DNA of 64,000 nt from Sutcliffiella rhizosphaerae (GTDB lineage: Bacteria > Bacillota > Bacilli > Bacillales > Bacillaceae_I), in the NCBI RefSeq assembly GCF_917563925.1, contig NZ_CAKJTJ010000001.1, forward strand, positions 310,001 to 374,000, read 5' to 3'. Position numbers and translations under genes: made by a program. Below, one piece after another: positions 57,155 to 64,000 of the stretch. The notes under the pieces are model-generated. The model worked only from the letters and a program-made list of their open reading frames with translations. It did not search any database and was not told where the DNA came from. Positions within the stretch are counted from its first letter, which is position 1, and each line of letters opens with the position of its first letter.

Positions 57155-57796
57155 TTACATTTTTATAATACCAATAATAATTAACAATACTCCAGGTAAA
57201 AATGAAAATTTGTTAACCCATGAAACTTTAGAGAAAATTTTCCCAAGCTTTATTCCAGTGATGACAAAAATGGAACTCATTCCTGCAACGGCAAATGCCA
57301 TCAACCAAGGTGAATATCCTAGCAAAGCAGCTCCTATCCCAGCTCCAAAAGCATCTAAGGACAATGCAATTCCAAGAAAAAAAGCCTCCAGTCCTGTTAT
57401 AGACCCAGAGCGATCAAAGTCGGCTTCTGTCGGCTTTCTTAAGATATTAATCACAACCCCTAAGGATTTTATCTCTAGATTAAATAATATGCGTTCATCT
57501 ACCTCTGAGACGGAATTATCTTCTGTCCTTGATCTAAAAAACTGGTAAAGCACCCATATCCCCAGTAAAACAAGAATTACACCGCCGATGGTTTCTGCAA
57601 AAGCTGGGGAGAGAAAGTTCATTAGTATGGTACCAACAAACATGGCAAGCAAAAGCGAAATGGCCGAGCAACAAGCAATTATCATAATAGATTTACAAGG
57701 TATCTTCATTTTTCTCAGGCCATATGTCAAACCAACACTAAAGCTATCCAGACTAACTGCAAAAGCTAGTAGTACAAGTGAGATGTATGGAATCAT
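57155..57796 (-). CDS. ytaF: Sporulation membrane protein YtaF
   Basis: The 213-residue protein has six or so membrane spans and two repeats with the LAFAVSLDSFSVGLTYGL and LGIALSLDAFGAGIGAAL motifs (each in part), the MntP/YtaF fold that exports cations in relatives. The start is ATG at 57796 with GGGAGGAG. It lies between mutM and coaE, as in B. subtilis. Manganese transport is inferred from the fold only. Confidence 0.9.
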   Translation of the reverse strand: MIPYISLVLLAFAVSLDSFSVGLTYGLRKMKIPCKSIMIIACCSAISLLLAMFVGTILMNFLSPAFAETIGGVILVLLGIWVLYQFFRSRTEDNSVSEVDERILFNLEIKSLGVVINILRKPTEADFDRSGSITGLEAFFLGIALSLDAFGAGIGAALLGYSPWLMAFAVAGMSSIFVITGIKLGKIFSKVSWVNKFSFLPGVLLIIIGIIKM

Positions 57797-57889
57797 AAAT
57801 AGCTCCTCCCTAACTATCACTAAGATAGTATATGGCAGGAGCCCATTCGATGTGTTCGATTGAACTTTAGATTATTTATAGTACAGCTA

Positions 57890-58720
57890 TTATGGCCTAG
57901 GTTGGCAAATTGGGCATGTATGAGTACCTCTACCAGCCACTACAGATTTTTCAATAATATGACCACATTTCTTACAAGACTCACCTTTGCGGCCATATAC
58001 GAACAATTCGAGCTGGAACATTCCGATTTGTCCTTGTGAATTCACATAGGAGCGAATCGTACTTCCTCCCTTATCCACTGCCTCTTGTAGGGTGAGGACG
58101 ATTTCTTGTTGTAGCTTCTTTAGTTCTTCCTCCATCAGACTTTTGGCGATTCTCTCTGGATGGATTCCTGCACGAAACAGAGCTTCATCTACATAAATAT
58201 TTCCGAGTCCCACAACTACCGTTTGATCCAACAAGACAGCTTTTATAGCTCTATTCGTTTTTGATAGTCGCTCTTTAAGGAGCGAAAGAGTAAAGCTCTC
58301 ATCAAATGGCTCTGGACCAAGGCTCGCTAAGGATTTAGAGGCCAATTCCTTACCTTTTTTATAAAGGTGCAACGTTCCAAACTTACGAACATCCTGATAC
58401 CTTAACTCTGTACCGTCATCAAAATAAAAGAATACGTGAGTATGTTTATTTATTGGATCTTCTTTTTGAAATAAGCCATATTTGCCTTCCATTCTTAAAT
58501 GAGATACGAGGCAATAGTCATTCGTGTAGAATAGGAGAAATTTCCCCCTTCTTCCGATTTCTAATATTTCCTGGCCCACTAACATATGACCAAAGCGCAC
58601 AGCATCATCTGGCTCTTTTATCATTTTTGGCCACAATACCTTTACTTCTCTGATTTTTTTTCCTCTTACTAAGTGTACTAATGTTTTCCTTACTGTTTCC
58701 ACTTCAGGAAGTTCTGGCAT
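57890..58720 (-). CDS. mutM: Formamidopyrimidine-DNA glycosylase
   Basis: Fpg removes 8-oxoguanine and cuts abasic sites. The 276-residue product has the catalytic N-terminus PELPEVETV (Pro2 and Glu3), Lys in the GRRGKFLLF region, the helix-two-turn-helix with GLGNIYVDEALF (near 168) and a C-terminal zinc finger (CKKCGHI, THTCPICQ). The start is ATG at 58720. It follows polA by about 20 nt, so both are cotranscribed. Confidence 0.97.
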   Translation of the reverse strand: MPELPEVETVRKTLVHLVRGKKIREVKVLWPKMIKEPDDAVRFGHMLVGQEILEIGRRGKFLLFYTNDYCLVSHLRMEGKYGLFQKEDPINKHTHVFFYFDDGTELRYQDVRKFGTLHLYKKGKELASKSLASLGPEPFDESFTLSLLKERLSKTNRAIKAVLLDQTVVVGLGNIYVDEALFRAGIHPERIAKSLMEEELKKLQQEIVLTLQEAVDKGGSTIRSYVNSQGQIGMFQLELFVYGRKGESCKKCGHIIEKSVVAGRGTHTCPICQPRP

Positions 58721-58739
58721 AGTTTACACATCCTTACTA

Positions 58740-61370
58740 CTATTTCGCATCGTACCAAGTGGACCCATAGGAGTAATCAACTTTAAGTGGAACCTTAAGG
58801 TCCACCGCCTGCTCCATTACTTCTGGAACGATTTTCTTTAGCTTTTCAATTTCATCCTTTGGTGCTTCAAATACAAGTTCATCGTGAACCTGCAAAAGAA
58901 GATTTGCTTGCATGTTCTCCTCTTCTAGTTTTGCTGCCATGTCAATCATCGCTTTTTTAATGATATCTGCTGCACTCCCTTGTATTGGGGTATTCATCGC
59001 TGTACGTTCAGCAAAGCTGCGCAGATTGAAATTACTGCTTGTAATTTCAGGAAGGTATCTGCGACGGTGCAGAAGAGTTGTCACATATCCCTTGTCCTTT
59101 GCATCCATCACACTCTCTTCCATATAAGCTTTTACTCCTGGAAAACTTTCTAAATATCTATCTATAAACGTCTTCGCATCTTTTCTGGTTATCCCTAGAC
59201 TTTGTGATAATCCATAATCACTGATACCGTATACTATTCCAAAGTTAACAGCCTTTGCTTGGCGTCTCATATTAGAAGTCACTTCTTCCTTTGAGACGTG
59301 GAAAACATCCATCGCAGTTTTCGTATGAATGTCTGCATTTTCATTAAATGCCTCGATTAGCTTTTCATCATTTGCAATATGGGCCAAGACTCTAAGTTCG
59401 ATTTGAGAATAATCGGCTGCAAAAATAATCCAGTCTTCTTTTGAAGGGATGAACGCTTCTCTAATTTTGCGGCCTTCCTCTAAGCGGATAGGAATATTCT
59501 GAAGGTTAGGATCAATTGAACTCAGCCTTCCAGTTTGCGTTAAAGCTTGATTAAATCGAGTATGAATTTTATTTGTATCCCTATGGATTACTTTTAGCAA
59601 ACCTTCAATGTAGGTTGACTTTAGTTTACCTAATTGACGATAATGGAGAATTTGTTGGATAATTTCATGCTTTTCTGCAAGCTTCTCCAAAACATCTGCT
59701 GACGTAGAATAGCCTGTTTTTGTTTTTTTAACTGTTGGCAGCCCTAATTTTTCAAAAAGTATAACACCAAGTTGCTTAGGTGAATTGATATTAAACGTTT
59801 CTCCAGCAAGTTCATAAATTTTTTCTTCAATCTTCACTAGCTTATTAGATAGGTCCTCTCCCATGTCCTCTAGGCGGTTTCTATCTACTTGAATCCCTAA
59901 AGCTTCCATCTCAGTAAGCACTAACGAAAGCGGCATTTCTAGTTCTTCAAACAATTTCAACTGTTCATTGTCTTTTAATTCATGGATAAAGGATTCTTTC
60001 ATTTCCTGCATGGCAAAGGTTTTACGAACAAGATGCTTGGCCACTATTTCTTGATCCGGAATGGAACGTTTTGCCCCTTTTCCATAAACAGCTTCATCTG
60101 TTTCTATTTGAAAGTATCCTTTTTTCCTTGCGATTTCTGCCAAGTCCGTCGAGGTTTCTGACGGATTTACAATATAAGAAGCGATGATAAAATCAAAATC
60201 AATACCATTTAGTTCGATTCCCTGCCATTTTAATGCTACAATTGCCCGTTTCGCATCAAAGACCGACTTCTTTTTCGTTAAATCAGAAGCAAATGCAGCA
60301 AATTGGTCTGATTTCAATGCAGCCTCTGTTGGAATAAAATAATTTCCTTTTTCATTTACAAGGGCAATCCCTTGAATTTCAGCTTTGTGATAGTTTTCAT
60401 CAAGGACTTCCACCATTAGGAAATTATCATTAGCAAAATGCTCTTCCTTAATTTCCTCTAGCACTTCAAAGGAAATCTCTTCTAAATCCTCTGTCACGTC
60501 TTCTCCACTTTCCCCTAGCTTGTCCAATAAGGAGTTAAAGCTGAGCTCTTTAAAAATCGCTATTACATTCTTCGTATCATACCCTTCATACAATAAATCA
60601 GAGACAGTAACTTCAATTGGAGCTTCTGTCATGATGGTGGCAAGATCTTTACTCATAATCGCCTGCTCTTTATTCTCTTCAAGCTTTTCTTTGAGTTTTT
60701 TGCCGCTGACCTTGTCAATCGATTCTAAAAGGGTTTCAATCGTTCCAAATTCTTTCAATAGTTTGATTGCGGTCTTTTCTCCAACTCCTGGTACACCTGG
60801 GATATTATCTGAAGAATCCCCCATAAGCCCTTTCATATCAATAATTTGATTAACGTTTAAACCATATTTTTCTTCAATGAAAGCTGGAGTATACGAATCT
60901 ACATCTGTAATCCCTTTCTTAGTAATATCTACAGTGATTTTTTCGGTTGCAAGCTGCGTCAAATCCTTGTCACCAGAGATGACCTTCACTTCAAAATCTT
61001 CTTTTGCAGCTTGTCTAGCAAGAGTTCCAATAATATCATCCGCTTCATAATTCTCCAGCTCATACCTCTTAATATTAAAAGCATCCAACAGCTCGCGCAG
61101 GAAGGAGAATTGCTCAGAAAGTTCAGGTGGTGTCTTTTGTCTGCCACCTTTGTATTCACCATATGTTTTATGTCTAAATGTTGTTTTTCCTGCATCAAAG
61201 GCTACTAGCATATGGGTTGGCTGTTCTTCCTCTAGAATGCGCATAAGTATCATAGTAAAGCCGTATATGGCATTTGTATGTATTCCTTTTTCATTGCTTA
61301 GTAGGGGTAGTGCAAAGAATGCTCTGTATGCTATTGAATTACCGTCAATTAATACTAATTTATTTGCCAC
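58740..61370 (-). CDS. polA: DNA polymerase I
   Basis: The 876-residue enzyme fills gaps and removes RNA primers. The N-terminal 5' nuclease (about 1-290) has LVLIDGNSIAYRAFFALPLL in part and IDMKGLMGDSSDNIPGVPGVG in part. The middle exonuclease-like domain lacks the acidic 3'-5' exonuclease residues, as in other Bacillus. The polymerase part (about 480-876) shows DYSQIELRVLAHIA, RRQAKAVNFGIVYG and QVHDELVFE. The start is GTG at 61370 with AAAGGAGG. Confidence 0.97.
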   Translation of the reverse strand: MANKLVLIDGNSIAYRAFFALPLLSNEKGIHTNAIYGFTMILMRILEEEQPTHMLVAFDAGKTTFRHKTYGEYKGGRQKTPPELSEQFSFLRELLDAFNIKRYELENYEADDIIGTLARQAAKEDFEVKVISGDKDLTQLATEKITVDITKKGITDVDSYTPAFIEEKYGLNVNQIIDMKGLMGDSSDNIPGVPGVGEKTAIKLLKEFGTIETLLESIDKVSGKKLKEKLEENKEQAIMSKDLATIMTEAPIEVTVSDLLYEGYDTKNVIAIFKELSFNSLLDKLGESGEDVTEDLEEISFEVLEEIKEEHFANDNFLMVEVLDENYHKAEIQGIALVNEKGNYFIPTEAALKSDQFAAFASDLTKKKSVFDAKRAIVALKWQGIELNGIDFDFIIASYIVNPSETSTDLAEIARKKGYFQIETDEAVYGKGAKRSIPDQEIVAKHLVRKTFAMQEMKESFIHELKDNEQLKLFEELEMPLSLVLTEMEALGIQVDRNRLEDMGEDLSNKLVKIEEKIYELAGETFNINSPKQLGVILFEKLGLPTVKKTKTGYSTSADVLEKLAEKHEIIQQILHYRQLGKLKSTYIEGLLKVIHRDTNKIHTRFNQALTQTGRLSSIDPNLQNIPIRLEEGRKIREAFIPSKEDWIIFAADYSQIELRVLAHIANDEKLIEAFNENADIHTKTAMDVFHVSKEEVTSNMRRQAKAVNFGIVYGISDYGLSQSLGITRKDAKTFIDRYLESFPGVKAYMEESVMDAKDKGYVTTLLHRRRYLPEITSSNFNLRSFAERTAMNTPIQGSAADIIKKAMIDMAAKLEEENMQANLLLQVHDELVFEAPKDEIEKLKKIVPEVMEQAVDLKVPLKVDYSYGSTWYDAK

Positions 61371-61471
61371 AAGGTACTCCTCCTTTTAAAATACATTTTT
61401 TAATTTCTATCCGTTTTTAGAATATGTGCTAGGAGCTTTACGTCTTACACTTGTATCATATTTTAATTAGG

Positions 61472-61533
61472 CAAAAAAGCCACAGTCGTACTTCTATTCT
61501 ATCATGGATAGGAATAGAAATAAAAACTGTGGA
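61472..61533 (-). terminator. Terminator of hflKC
   Basis: CCACAGT / ACTGTGG pairs enclose a second stem (TCTATTC/GAATAGA) and are followed by CTTTTTTG on the minus strand. Confidence 0.8.
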
Positions 61534-61552
61534 TTTAGTAAAGAAGTGGTTA

Positions 61553-62476
61553 TTACAAACCACCCATTAAGAGCTTTGCATATTCAGAATCTGATGGAAG
61601 TATGATAACTGTTTCTCCATCAATGGTCTTCTTATAAGATTCAAGTGTACGATATAGCTCATAAAAGCCTGCATCCTTTGAAAAAGCGTCATTATATATT
61701 TTTGCCGCTTCCCCTTCACCCTGTCCTCTAATCGTGTCTGCATCAGCTTCTGCTTTTGCAAGCATTTCTCTTACTGTACGATCGGTTTCTGACATAATTT
61801 TATTCTTTTTAGCATCTCCCCGTGACAAGTAATCTTGTGCAGTTGTTTGTCGTTCGGAGATCATACGAGTAAATACTGATTGTTCATTCTCTGGAGGAAG
61901 GTCTGTTCTTCTAATCCTAACATCTGTCACATCTACACCATACCCCTCCATTAACGTATTTACCCTTTCTGTTACTTGATCATTTAAACTACCTCTGGAA
62001 GACTTTTCATCATTAATAATATCTTCATAATTTAATTGACCTAGCTCGCTTCTAACAACTGAGAAAACAAACTCTGACATTTTTGTCTCCGCATTCACAA
62101 GACTTGCCAGTGTGCTTATCATTAGTTCCGGGTCAGTTACTCTCCAGACAACATAGTTATCTATTAGCATACGTTTTTTATCACGAGTATTAATTTCTGA
62201 ACCCGCTTCATCATAAAGCATTTGGTATTTAGGAACGGTTGTAACAGTTTGAATAAATGGAGTTTTAAATTTTAGACCAGGTTCATCTATAATTTTCACA
62301 ACTTCCCCGAACTGCCTAACAACCTTATACTCTCCTTCTTTTACAACAAAAACATTTGCGAGAACAACTCCAAAAATAATTAGTAGGACAACTGCCATTA
62401 ACCCCCCACGAATAATGGTTTTCCATTTCAAATCAGGTTTTTTATTTTCTAGATTTATGATGTTTTGATCACTCAT
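61553..62476 (-). CDS. hflC: SPFH protease-modulator protein HflC
   Basis: The 307-residue protein has one N-terminal membrane span (about 27-47) and an extracytoplasmic SPFH/prohibitin domain (VVKEGEYKVVRQFGEVVKI, RNTRDKKR-like NTRDKKRMLIDNYVVWRV). The coiled-coil C-terminus carries EADADTIRGQGEGEAAKIYN in part. Such complexes guard FtsH. The start is ATG at 62476, overlapping the hflK stop by 8 nt. The pair stands between polA and phoR, which adjoin in B. subtilis, so it is inserted. Confidence 0.9.
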   Translation of the reverse strand: MSDQNIINLENKKPDLKWKTIIRGGLMAVVLLIIFGVVLANVFVVKEGEYKVVRQFGEVVKIIDEPGLKFKTPFIQTVTTVPKYQMLYDEAGSEINTRDKKRMLIDNYVVWRVTDPELMISTLASLVNAETKMSEFVFSVVRSELGQLNYEDIINDEKSSRGSLNDQVTERVNTLMEGYGVDVTDVRIRRTDLPPENEQSVFTRMISERQTTAQDYLSRGDAKKNKIMSETDRTVREMLAKAEADADTIRGQGEGEAAKIYNDAFSKDAGFYELYRTLESYKKTIDGETVIILPSDSEYAKLLMGGL

Positions 62477-63434
62477 TATTCTCACTTCCTTCCGTGGTGG
62501 CTGGCGGTTTAGGTGTAGAAGACTCAGATCGAATTGGTAAGTATTTCATCGTATTGCCATCATCGTTCATAATGAAAATTTCGGCATAAGGTAATACTTC
62601 TTCCATCGTTTCTAAAATAAGACGCTTTCTCGTTAATTCTGGTGCATTAGCATACTCGGCATAGATGGAGTTGAACTTTGCAACATCTCCGCGCGCTCGT
62701 TCTGTTCTAGCTGCTTTTTCTCCTTCTGCTTTGGCCATGATCGCTGCCTTTTCTCCTTCTGCTTCATTCATTCTTTGACTTTGATATCTTTCGGCTTCGT
62801 TTGTTTTCGTAACTTCCATTTCGCGTGCATCTGTAACATCTGTAAATGCTTTACGCACTTCAGCATTTGGCAGTTCAACATCCTGCAAATTGACTGATGT
62901 AACAGAAATTCCGATGTCATACGTTTCCATTAAAGAAGTAAGAAGTTCAAATACTTCCAATTCTATTTGTCCTTTACCGGAAGTTAATGCTTCATCAATT
63001 TCAGTGCTTCCAATAATACTCCGTAATGAAGCGGAAGTTGCATTATACAGAATGTCCTGAGGGTCATTCGAATTGAATAGGTATTTCCCAGGATCACTTA
63101 TTTTCCACATAACTACCATATCAGCCAATACGATATTTTCGTCACCTGTAATCATCTTTGTATCCTTTGTAAATTCAACTATTTCGCCATCTTTTTCTTC
63201 ATAGCCGAATTGAAGACTAAACGTTTCTTTCGATATTTTTTCTACTTCTTGAATTGGCCATGGCATCTTAAAGTGTAATCCTGGCTCACTGATTCCCTCT
63301 TCGACCTTACCGAAAGTCATGATAACTGCTTGTTCAGACTGATCGACTGTGTACCAGGATGTTAAGGCAACAGAACCAATCACAGCAGCTAAGATAATCA
63401 GAAATACTGCCGTATAAATTCGTTTTATACTCAT
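62469..63434 (-). CDS. hflK: SPFH protease-modulator protein HflK
   Basis: The 321-residue protein has a membrane span (about 8-28), an SPFH domain (WYTVDQSEQAVIMTFGKVEE in part, GLHFKMPWPIQEVEKIS) and a coiled-coil end with RMNEAEGEKAAIMAKAEGEK in part; a low-complexity acidic tail closes it. The start is ATG at 63434. It pairs with HflC to form a cage around FtsH in relatives. A sigma-W promoter lies upstream. Confidence 0.9.
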   Translation of the reverse strand: MSIKRIYTAVFLIILAAVIGSVALTSWYTVDQSEQAVIMTFGKVEEGISEPGLHFKMPWPIQEVEKISKETFSLQFGYEEKDGEIVEFTKDTKMITGDENIVLADMVVMWKISDPGKYLFNSNDPQDILYNATSASLRSIIGSTEIDEALTSGKGQIELEVFELLTSLMETYDIGISVTSVNLQDVELPNAEVRKAFTDVTDAREMEVTKTNEAERYQSQRMNEAEGEKAAIMAKAEGEKAARTERARGDVAKFNSIYAEYANAPELTRKRLILETMEEVLPYAEIFIMNDDGNTMKYLPIRSESSTPKPPATTEGSENNE

Positions 63435-63473
63435 CAAGTTGTACTCTCCCCTTTTATTCTTCTCGTAAATTAA

Positions 63474-63498
63474 TACGTGGAGATGGGGGAAAAGTTTC
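63474..63498 (-). promoter_or_regulatory. Sigma-W promoter of hflKC
   Basis: The minus strand reads CGAAAC (GAAAC at 63494-63498), 16 nt, then CGTA (63474-63477), about 40 bp before hflK. It matches the sigma-W pattern TGAAAC-N16-CGTA almost fully. Confidence 0.8.
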
Positions 63499-63553
63499 GT
63501 ATTATTGAATAATTTGTTTTTTTATCCTTTCTAGGCATCTATCTCTAAAAACA

Positions 63554-63589
63554 GAAAAAAAAAGAGAGAGCTGGGTGGGCTCTCTCCTC
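63554..63589 (-). terminator. Terminator of phoR
   Basis: GAGAGAGC / GCTCTCTC with loop CCACCCA is followed by nine T on the minus strand. Confidence 0.88.
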
Positions 63590-63674
63590 TTCCAAAATTG
63601 GCTCCTTGGATGAAGGGGTTTTCAAGAATTATAATAGCAAAGCTTTGTAAACGGGTAATGAAATAATTGTAAAT

Positions 63675-64000
63675 CTATTGTAAATGTTTGTTTTCTTTTG
63701 ACAATTTAACCGTAAAAGTTGTTCCTTTATTTAATTTGCTATCTACGGTAATATTGCCATGATGCGCTTCCACAATATGTTTGACGATTGCGAGACCTAA
63801 TCCAGTTCCACCGGAATTTCTACTTCTCGCTTTGTCTACCCTGTAAAACCTTTCAAATATCCTTGGAATTTCTTCTTGTTCTATTCCAATCCCGGTATCA
63901 GCAACACTAATATTTACATTCTCCCCAACATCCATCACTTTCACTGTTACGTTTCCACCACTTGGGGTGTAAGAAAGGGCATTATTAATAAGATTAATAA
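63675..64000 (-). CDS. phoR: Sensor histidine kinase PhoR, C-terminal part
   Basis: The last 108 codons of a histidine kinase; the remainder lies beyond the right edge. The ATP-binding domain is visible: N box [15 protein letters not shown]1 box DTGIGI, F box [11 protein letters not shown] and G2 box [15 protein letters not shown]. Position beside polA matches phoR of B. subtilis, the sensor of phosphate starvation that works with PhoP. Confidence 0.88.
   Translation of the reverse strand, partial: INLINNALSYTPSGGNVTVKVMDVGENVNISVADTGIGIEQEEIPRIFERFYRVDKARSRNSGGTGLGLAIVKHIVEAHHGNITVDSKLNKGTTFTVKLSKENKHLQ

Overview
The window is a stretch of chromosome from a low-GC, spore-forming Bacillaceae bacterium. 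The evidence is sporulation and germination genes (gerE, gerM, sspI, ytxC, ytaF), a menaquinone-type sdhCAB operon, T-box and lysine riboswitch leaders, and a gene order that follows the Bacillus subtilis clpX-to-phoR region almost gene for gene. Most genes lie on the minus strand. There are no rRNA genes, insertion sequences, prophage genes or CRISPR arrays. The species cannot be named from the sequence; the reshuffled islands suggest a relative of B. subtilis, not B. subtilis itself.

Layout. 1-4.6 kb: clpX (cut by the window edge), tig, ysoA, then a tRNA-Arg(TCT) whose 5' part and upstream region are repeated in tandem with a 150-bp period; the ilv-leu operon that B. subtilis has here is missing. 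4.1-9.7 kb: ysnB, ysnA, rph, gerM, racE, ysmB, gerE, ysmA. 9.8-13.7 kb: sdhCAB and divergent yslB. 14-17.9 kb: lysC with a lysine riboswitch, uvrC, trxA. 18.2-23.5 kb: the fatty-acid oxidation group etfA, etfB, fadB, fadR and lcfA with FadR boxes. 23.7-29.3 kb: a CPBP protease, a tiny membrane ORF, yshE, mutS2, polX. 29.4-33.2 kb: an inserted plus-strand pspA-ydjG-ydjH-ydjI module behind an ECF-type promoter. 33.2-35.1 kb: yshB, zapA, rnhC. 35.2-35.5 kb: a probable type I toxin-antitoxin locus. 35.7-41.6 kb: pheST with a T-box, ysgA, sspI, a NERD-domain gene and a 21-bp repeat array. 41.8-47.2 kb: ysdC, a dUTPase, ysdB (sigma-W promoter), a VTT membrane protein, ysdA, a lipoprotein, and infC-rpmI-rplT with its leader. 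47.4-56.9 kb: thrS with a T-box, ytxC, a lipid kinase where dnaI would be expected, dnaB, nrdR, speD preceded by an unrecognised small ORF, gapB with two CcpN boxes, coaE. 57.1-64 kb: ytaF, mutM, polA, hflK-hflC behind a sigma-W promoter, and the 3' end of phoR.

How parts work together. The Etf proteins, enoyl-CoA hydratase and acyl-CoA ligase feed fatty-acid electrons into the respiratory chain that sdhCAB also serves. gapB supports gluconeogenesis. Three promoters of the GAAAC-N16-CGTA type, or close to it, stand before pspA-ydjGHI, ysdB and hflKC; all three units carry membrane proteins or membrane-stress proteins, so the window holds a spread-out envelope-stress regulon. The least explained items are the tRNA-half tandem repeat, the two 21-bp-period intergenic arrays, the type I toxin-like locus, the small ORF ending Pro-Pro-Trp before speD, and the absence of dnaI beside dnaB.
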